Shown here: positions 56,734 through 64,000 of the stretch, piece by piece | Layout of the letters: each line of letters opens with the position of its first letter | Numbering within the stretch: the stretch's first letter is position 1 | Assembly (NCBI RefSeq): GCF_025024155.1 | Contig: NW_026251734.1 | Span: 248,001-312,000 of the forward strand | Direction of reading: 5' to 3' | Origin: Gamsiella multidivaricata | Lineage: Eukaryota > Mortierellomycota > Mortierellomycetes > Mortierellales > Mortierellaceae | DNA: 64,000 nt | Notes under the pieces: model-generated | Database searches by the model: none | The model's input: only the letters and a program-made list of their open reading frames with translations | Told to the model about the DNA's origin: nothing | Position numbers and translations under genes: made by a program

Positions 56734-59700
56734 GGGAAAGAGAGAAGGGAGCGTAGGATTTCAGGCACAGCGGTGAGGAGAAAGGGAGAGGGAAAGTGGA
56801 GGATGGCTGCGCTTGGGGATCGTATTTATATGGGGACTAGAGGGAAGACCCTGGTTCCTGAAAACGATGTGAAAATCTAACGGCTGAAGAGGGGGTAGAT
56901 GCACTACAGAGCAGTTTGATTGAGTGAGCAGAGCAGTTGAATAATAAATGCAATATATTTCATCTCCGTATCTGCATCTGTGCCCTCCGACTGCTCAATT
57001 CAATAAGCAGCTCCATTGCACGCGACATAGAATACTATACTTGTACAGTAAGCAGCATGTGCTGACTGAATTAACTCTATCAGGCTAGCCCAGGGAGAGA
57101 GGCATGTCTATCTGACCGCTGCGATTCGTTTTCCCATTCACTCCTTGCTGGACTTGAACCACAGATCGGAACTGAGCCTACATGTTCCTTTTTGGTCGGG
57201 GGAACGAGCGCCCTTAGATCGCTTTTACTCGACCCACTCGCTCGCCTGCTCACCCACCTCTTGTCCATGGGTGGCGCTCCTCTGCTCTAATCCATCTAAA
57301 TACACGCACTCCCACTGTCCTTCCTGCCTTGCCTCTCAACCTGTGCTGCTCTCCAAATGGGAGACGCATCATGAAGGTACCAAAGTAGCAAAGATGAACA
57401 TGAGTATCGAACCCAAAAGCAGGGGCAAATGGGATCCACTTTCTAATTGTCATTGCCGGCAGATAACAACAAATGACATGACCACTCGATAACAACGAAA
57501 GAGAGCGTGTGGGCGGTGTTCATATATCCGTCCGATCGATTGTAGTCTACTCTAGTGGATAATACACAGCACCGATCCGATTTATGAGAAGAAAAGAGTG
57601 ATACCATCCATCTATCACAAGCAAACAAAAGCAAGGGCTCTCTTCCTTCGACCCTTCTTTGCATTCATTTATGTCTCTTTTTCGTCGCTAGTCATTAACC
57701 CTATTCCGCCCTGCCCCTTTTGCCCTTATGCTCAGTTCTACCCTTGTCTGTCGAGTGGGATCCCGATCCATTTCTTGGCCCATTGCTCTCAATTTTTGAT
57801 TCAGTGTTGATTCTCCTCCCCCTCTCTCCCCCTCATTGAATCGCTGCGGCAGAATAGGCAACAGAGTATATTGCAGCCTACAGTATCCAATTTCGTACAG
57901 GCTATGCTTGGCCAAATCATTCAGTAAAATGAACACTTCTGCTTCAGAAAAATTAAAACTGACACATGGTGCATTTTCAGCCGATGGGGTATGTGTGCGT
58001 GTGTGAAGACAACCATGTGGGAAAGATGGCCAGGATCTGCATACCTCTCTTCCCGTCCATGTGTCAATCATTCAAGTGAAAAAAGACTCCCTTGCTCCAT
58101 GCCAAGGGACCCACGTTCTCGTAATCACATTCACTATCCTATTGACATCAACATTCCTCAGAGAAGAGTAAGTCAACGCGGGATGGGGCGGGACAGGGCT
58201 CCCATTGTGACAACACTGACGCCAAGGCAAAGAAGGGCAGATCGGAAGTAGAAAATTGTTCGGACTGGGTCCGTTCGGCGCTGCGCTATGGGCATGCATG
58301 GGTGCAACTGTACACGCCTCCTGTCAAATACAGTTAATGCAGCAACGGCCTATCGATATATTTTTTTTTTTTTTTTTGCTGGGGATACATTAACTGGGGA
58401 GTCATCGTTCTTGTCTCCCAAGGCACGGAACGGTGCTCTTTATGCTCGTAAATTTCCCCTGCTTTCGACATTATATCGATGCAATTCACTATGAGCGGCT
58501 CCAGGGTGTATTCATGGAAATGGTGGATGTGATCAACCATGTGGGGCTCATCTTCCGAGTAGAGCCGTCCCTTCGTATGCGATGATATGGTAAACCCCCA
58601 AGGCCGCATAGAAGAGCTGCACTATACGCTACCATGATATGCCCTCCCTCAATCACTTAACGCGTATCTCGGCAAAAATCCGATTGTCGGTCCACTGCTA
58701 TCTATTCCACCAACAAAGTTCCCAGATCAACTCCGACTGGAGTGACGGGGTCTGACTGACGTCAAAGCAAAGTACCTTAACCTTCGTGACGCTCGCGCCT
58801 CTTGTCCTCGCGTGCCTGAGATCTGGGGCGCTCAGTTCAGTCGGGGGAACTGACCTGGTTCCGCGCATATACATTGTATATTATCGAATGATGACGCAAA
58901 GTCAACAAGTACACGACGTCAAAGGAACCGGCCCTCCTATTGGCAAGCCCCAGAAGTACCGGCGCTGCAGGTTTTTTTCTAGGGTGGCCGTAGACTACTT
59001 GGATAGAATGTGCGGACATGGCGTCCGCAGCTACACCTTCCTCACGGTGCTAGACTAGATCATATTTCCTCAGGGTCCGATAGCACCAAGGCTCTAGTTT
59101 AGCATCCGTGCCTACTGGTCTATAGGTCAAATAGTGCGACAGTAAAAATTCCTTACAGACACGCCTGGGAAATACAAAGTGGTCGGTGCCCAGACCAACT
59201 CGAACAAATCAAACCACAATCAACAAACTTCTACCATCCCTGTCTGTGCGATTTGGTGCTGCTCTGTTTTGTTTTCCTTGCTTCATGTCGCACAGTCTAT
59301 TGACACTCAGAAACGCACTGGGTGCGCTGAGCACTGTACTAGCGTATAGACAGTAGTAGAAAGATAGTATTCGCCAAAGGCAGTAGCAGATAGGTCCAAG
59401 GGCATATATAAAAAAAAAAGCCCGAGAACTGTGCCTAAGTAGTTGGCAGACAACAATAGCATGTGCCGTTTCCTTCCTATCTCCCCTTCCCTTTGTTGTT
59501 TTTTGTTTTGGGTCTTTCTGAACTGTACATGAAGGAGACTGAAAAAGGTGTCAGCCCATAGAGAGCGGGGCACTGTCAACCTTAGGTCGCTCAAGAGGTA
59601 GGACCCCAACACAGACATCGTTGCTATTCCCTGTTGCCACCAATTATATCTGTGCTATACTTTGCCACTGTGGTGACCGCAAATCCCACAGTTGCCAACC

Positions 59701-60974
59701 CTGCAAAATGGATAGCAAAAAAAAAAACCTGATCAGGAGTGACCTGGTCCCATAACCACTGTCTCCGTTTTCATGATTGCTTTCATCCTGGATTGTGTCG
59801 AACAGTCATCTCGACCGTATAAACTGGCCAGCGATTTTCCTTCCTCTGTCTTTTCTCCTCAACTCAGGTCCATGGGTCCAACCAGGGCTGGGCTGGCACG
59901 GTGATTCAGGAAGTAGACGGCCTACGGGAGCGTCTACGGATTAGGTGACCGTTCAGAAGTTCTGTACCGTAAATAAAGTTTACGGAGCAATACAGGACGA
60001 CAGACGCGCTTGGAGAAGTCAATTCACCCGACAGTGTGTACTTTCTGCGTGGTACGGTCTGGCTGGACGGTTATCAGATCCCTGAATCTGTCTTCGGGCA
60101 GGTTTGGGGGGGGGGGGGGCCTCTGAGTCCTTTTTTTTTTCTTAATTATACTCAGAATAAAAAACACCAGCTATCTGAAAAAGAAAAAGGAACAGGCGAA
60201 TGTCCTTCCGCACTGCGATCGAGTTCGCCATGAGCTACGCTCCATGGCCGCCATGAAAGCAACGGAGGGTGATCACTTTCGTACATCCATCAAAGTCGGC
60301 GTCTTCTACAGACGCGTGTCACTCAAACTGCGTCCAATATCAGGAACAAGAAACAATTGGTGGCAAAACCATATTTGACCAATCTGAACAGCTCACTCAC
60401 CCCTTCCTTTTTTTTATCATCGGTAGAGTGCTTCCGGGATATGGTGGTTCCGCTTTGAAGGAGTATCCATCTATTCAAATATTTATCCTTCATAGCCCGG
60501 ATAAGGACCACAATACTGAACAGGAAATGGTAAACGCCGCACCACGGGGCCACTGTCGCTTTCCCTAGGCCTACAACTTTAAAGAGTCGTAGCTCTAGAC
60601 CTGCCACTTGACACGAAGCAGTACGTACAGAGTGGAGGAGTGCGTAAACACGAAATCAAAGGTACGCGCTCTTGAGAGATTATCGAAAAACTGTTCTTGT
60701 TACTTCTATGCACACCGCAACAGGCTGGACCTTATGTAGTGCCTAGGTTGATTGAGAAAAGAAAGGAAATAGTCTTTATAAGAATGCTCGCTCCTTTTGC
60801 TATGTAGTTTTTGAAACGTTTGAGCAACACGCACTTGGTTGGTTGCACCGACAACCCTAAATGTTTCTCCCAAACAATCAGCCACTCATGGCACTCTTTT
60901 TTTTTTTTTTTACGCGCACAGAGCTGACCACACGCTTACTTTCTGAACCTTCGCCCATACTACACCCCGCACCC
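56734..60974. other. 4.2-kb region without a supportable gene
   Basis: The largest gene-free stretch of the window. It holds several short frames with no family signal. A plus-strand run near 58410-58585 reads IDAIHYERLQGVFMEMVDVI and then FRVEPSLRMR before a stop; it looks protein-like but has no start or partner. G runs lie at 60107-60118 and T runs at 60900-60912. It may contain remnants of decayed elements. Confidence 0.5.
60107..60119 (+). repeat. G-rich homopolymer
   Basis: A run of about 13 G followed by CCTCTGAG. Another G15 run lies at 46400-46414 in an OMA1 intron, and a G20 run at 10330-10349. Confidence 0.7.
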
Positions 60975-62274
60975 ATGGCCATGGCAACACCTAACAAGAC
61001 ATTCGACGCACTGACGGAGGAGCTGATCGAGGTCCTCGCCTCTTACCTCGAGCCTCTGGACATGGTTCATCTTGGAGCCACATGCAAACGCCTTCATACG
61101 CTCATCAACCGGCAGGAGGTCTGGGAACAGTACGTTTTTTTTTGTCCGTTGCTGGCTATCAGCCATAGCACATACAATATGTTCAATGGATTATTATATT
61201 TGATTATTTCAATAACATCTATCGTAATTGTACCGACAACACTGCAATTGCAGCAAGGCAGTCGATGATTTTGGAGACAGGTTCACTATCACCTCAATTC
61301 TCGACTCTGCAGGACTAGACTTGGGCGAGCAGAACAAACCTGAGCCATCAGACTGGCGCGAATACTATAAGGAGAGACACCTGGCTATGGCAAAAATGAA
61401 CAACGACGGGGACGCCCAGATCGCAAAGTCAGAAAAGGACTATGAGGAGGCGCAGGAACTTTTGAGGGGGTTCCAGACATCCGGAGAGATCGACTCGTTG
61501 AGCAAAGCAGCACAGTTGATGGTTGGCATTCTGGGTAAGTACAGAGGCGCCTACGCTTAAAACGAATGGTGCCTGAACACACAGCTTTGTATTCGATTGC
61601 TCACCCTTCGTATGATCTTCTATCGCCTCGTTGTAGATAATTTCCCGGGACATGCTGGATGCTATCATTTGCTTGGATTCGCATTATATGTCCTAAACGA
61701 GCTCGAGGACGCCCTTTCGCTGCTTGAGATCGGAAGCATGGTGGATCCAAATTACGAACCTATCAGTGGTAAGGCTCATACTGCTGCTCTGCAAGCGCCT
61801 CTTTGCCCTTCTGTTGCTCTCGAACCAAGCATTGTCTAATACGTTCCTCGGCTGCTCGACATACTTTTGTTAGAATTGACACGCGAGATCCAAGGACTGC
61901 TCGATGGATACGGCTCAACAATGACGGACGGTGCACCTTTACTGGACTCTGCCAAGGAGCTGTCTGCATCCTTGAAGGCTGCCTTGACAGACATTTTCAA
62001 TACCTTTGACAAGGATCACGACGACGCTCTGTCACCCTCAGAGCTATCAGATTTTGTGTACAAGACCAACGGAAGTCGACCACCAGCTGCCTTCTTGACA
62101 CAGATGGGCATTCAATTTGGAAAGAATGCCAAGGGCTACTTGACCCTGGAGGGCTTTTTCAATTTCTTCCTCGAGCAGACGTTAGAGGACCCAATTGAGA
62201 CGCGTCGGGACCTGGAAAAGCATGGATGGGATGGCGACAGATTGGTCCGCGTTGACATTGCCAGGAACGCTTAA
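60975..62274 (+). CDS. F-box protein with a TPR-like and EF-hand (Miro-type) tail
   Basis: Exons 60975-61129, 61254-61534, 61637-61768 and 61874-62274 sum to 969 nt, or 322 aa. The F-box reads LTEELIEVLASYLEPLDMVH with CKRLHTLINRQEVWEQ. The middle is helical, with a TPR-like pair (YHLLGFALYVLNELEDALSL, LEIGSMVDPNYEP). The C-terminus has a canonical EF-hand, DKDHDDALSPSE, with flanking helices. A second EF-like segment, KGYLTLEGFFNFFLEQTLED, and then KHGWDGDRLVRVD, closely follow the EF-hand-associated domain of Miro GTPases, but no GTPase is present. Calcium-tuned ubiquitin adaptor is inference. I know no standard protein with this order. Confidence 0.7.
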
Positions 62275-62496
62275 TAACACGAAGCTGCGGATCATTTCCA
62301 ACCACCAAGTAGAGCATAGGAAGGATCATTGAAACCACCATAAAAATGTAGAAAACATGTGTATAACAGCTGTTATTCTCGGTCTTTTTTTATTTTGTTT
62401 TATTTTACATGGACAGTTGTGTATCCCATATGCTAGATCCTTTGCTGCAGAGCATGCTTCATGATGGGATGACCGCAGGATATGGCTTTAGTATGA

Positions 62497-63427
62497 TCAT
62501 TTTGCAGACAATTCTGCTTCGAGCCGCTTACACCGCTCCCGATGCTTTGCGATCTCCTGTGCTGTGGTTTTGATAGCCTTGTCAATGCGTTCAATTTCCT
62601 CCTGCTCAGCCTGTAAACTGAATTGATGATGGGGCGTCTTTTTCAGTGGGATGTTGGATGTCGAGTTATCCTGTAGGATGTTGTAGAAACTATCAACCGG
62701 CTCATTGAACACCTAATACGATCAATTGTAAAGCGTTAGTTCTCTCTTGCTCTCCATACCGCGATAAAGTCCACTGCAGTGATCCTGTATCAAAACACAT
62801 ACGATCTCGTCATATGCGTAGCTGGTGACAGGTTTCTGTTTCGGCCATGGATTCCCTGGACCATCCTCTTCATATGGGTGCAGCTTCAGGCGATGGTAGA
62901 GTGTGAGCGGTTTTTCTCCACTCGCTTGTACAAAATGGATTTTGATGATAATATCGAATTCGCCCCATCCTGTCTCTGTTACTTCGAATGGTGGTTTCTC
63001 AATCACTATAACGAATAAAGAAGAAAAAAAATCAGTGCTGTTGCTTGGGTTGCTGGTAGCCATCCCAGAGATAAGGCACTCCTGTCGCTTCAGCAAAAAA
63101 AAAAAAAAAAGCGTACCTCTGTTGGGGTTATCGTATGTGTCGTGAAGTTTGAAGGCAACCTTGCGGACAAAATAGGAGATGTCCTCATTGTTGATTCCTC
63201 GCACAGAGATGGTCCAGCGATGAGTATGGTCCGAGTCGCCGACCTTCTTCCCGTTCAGCGGTGTGGCCGAATTGCCGTAGATAATGGGTCTCGAGATCGC
63301 GATCCCCTGCCGAATGGAACAACGAATTGATCAGTAACAGAATCCAGACTCCTGGCACCGTTTGTCTTTCTATGCGAACGGCACCTTGCTTCTAGCATAG
63401 TACCTTCATGCGCTTTAGAGAAGTCAT
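62497..63427 (-). CDS. YAF9: YEATS-domain protein, NuA4/SWR1 subunit
   Basis: Histone acyl-lysine reader shared by the NuA4 acetyltransferase and the SWR1 H2A.Z remodeller. Exons 63427-63404, 63306-63117, 63005-62803 and 62712-62497 total 633 nt, or 210 aa. Exon 2 begins GIAISRPIIYGNSATPLN and later has HTHRWTISVRG. Exon 3 has VIEKPPFEVTETGWGEFDII, then YHRLKLHPYE, the YEATS core. The C-terminal coil (EEIERIDKAIKTTAQEIAKH) binds partner subunits, as in GAS41. The first exon is only 24 nt. A T tract follows the exon 2 donor at once. Confidence 0.95.
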
Positions 63428-63882
63428 GTTGTCGAGTGTCGCCCAGCTGTCGTCAAGGTGTCCGTGTTGGTTGTTGCAAGCTGTTCTGGGGGCACAGCAA
63501 GGAAAGGGAGGAAGCTGTCCAATCGCGTGGCTTGCTGCGAGTTTTCCAACGACTATTGCCCAATTAAAGCTGGTCTGATCGCTATCCTTCAGGAGGCCAG
63601 TGCCTCTCGTCGTCTCTACTGGGAGAGTCCTGGCGCCTTTAGTCATTTGCCCACAGCATCGAGTCCTCTTGATCTTCTATCGAGTCTCGAGCGAGGTGTC
63701 TCAAGACTGGTCGCTGATACCGGCGCCCAAAAAGACGCCCACCTTCGCTCTCTGGCCGGTCTTTAAAAAGAATCGTCTTTATCATCATAAACAGAATGCG
63801 TTTCATTTTATTTTACTGGTGTATGGGATTCTATTGTACATCTTTCTGCGCGTCGACCGCGGAGTTCCCTCGCTACTTCCTG
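63428..63882. other. short intergenic region, no gene
   Basis: Between the YAF9 start and the 3' end of the next gene. No feature stands out; a plus-strand frame at 63458-63766 has no family resemblance. Confidence 0.5.
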
Positions 63883-64000
63883 CCCTTGCCTTTACCCTTG
63901 CCGCCTCCTGAGGACTTGTTTTTCTTGGCAGATCCTCCGCTTCCCTGTTGATCAAACACATGCTGAATCGCCTGCTGATCCGGTTCGCTCACCACCAACG
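63883..64000 (-). CDS. 3' end of a gene, partial
   Basis: The minus-strand frame that ends at the stop 63885-63883 and runs off the window encodes SEPDQQAIQHVFDQQGSGGS and then a Lys/Gly-rich tail (KKNKSSGGGKGKGKGRK). The basic tail resembles C-termini of RNA-binding proteins such as SRP subunits, but the fragment is too short to name. The rest of the gene is outside the window. Confidence 0.5.

Noticed and set aside
57130..57200. minus-strand GGTTCAAGTCC like a T-arm
   Set aside because: The T-stem pairs only 3 of 5 bases and no D-arm, anticodon arm or acceptor follows at the right distance.
60861..60974. earlier ATG in frame with the F-box/EF-hand gene
   Set aside because: It would add a stretch with six Phe from a T-run and no domain. 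The ATG at 60975 gives a standard F-box N-terminus.

Overview
This window reads as fungal nuclear DNA. Genes are intron-rich, with short GT-AG introns that often carry long T tracts, and they encode fungal-type proteins: a PMT2-class O-mannosyltransferase, a yeast-type DAHP synthase and an Opy2-type membrane anchor. The mix, with a FYRN/FYRC (TBRG1-like) protein, DUF647, many low-complexity tracts and many homopolymer runs, fits an early-diverging fungus, perhaps a Mortierella relative. The taxonomic guess is inference only. No rRNA, CRISPR array, intact transposon or convincing tRNA was found.

Layout. 1-3.0 kb holds only decayed coding scraps. 3.1-10.1 kb has two minus-strand genes, PMT2 (8 exons, 1067 aa) and a DUF647/RUS-family membrane protein (4 exons, 588 aa). 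10.8-12.6 kb is an intronless secreted precursor with 16 perfect-length 28-residue repeats, each ending in a Kex2 site. 13.1-18.9 kb has three mitochondrial genes: SDHB, a small one-TM MIC12-like protein and a FLX1-type carrier. 21.6-25.3 kb is an unusually large class II eIF4E (4EHP-like, 1166 aa). 27-28.2 kb is DAHP synthase.

28.4-37 kb is the most striking neighbourhood. TRM11 and TRM112, the tRNA m2G10 methyltransferase and its obligate activator, are head to head across 240 bp, and TRM9, another methyltransferase that needs Trm112, lies 4 kb further on. Between them is a FYR-domain protein that itself shares a divergent intergenic region with TRM9.

38.3-45.6 kb has an F-box/ankyrin protein, an unknown protein, and a 759-aa disordered protein with a KEN box, an FGF motif and a C-terminal FDLEVE segment, which I propose as a fungal sororin-like cohesin protector. 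45.7-50 kb has OMA1 and an unknown single-pass membrane protein. 51.7-54.5 kb is an Opy2-type anchor, 55.6-56.7 kb a secreted two-barrel (DPBB) protein. 56.7-61 kb has no supportable gene. 61-64 kb has an F-box/EF-hand protein, YAF9 (YEATS) and the 3' end of one more gene.

Functional threads: tRNA modification (TRM11/TRM112/TRM9), mitochondrial inner membrane (SDHB, MIC12-like, carrier, OMA1), secretion and cell surface (PMT2, repeat precursor, Opy2, DPBB protein), and chromatin or cohesion (YAF9, FYR protein, sororin candidate). Exon boundaries were placed by hand from GT-AG sites and reading frame. For nearly all the multi-exon genes the exon lengths sum to whole codons, but none is confirmed by transcripts.
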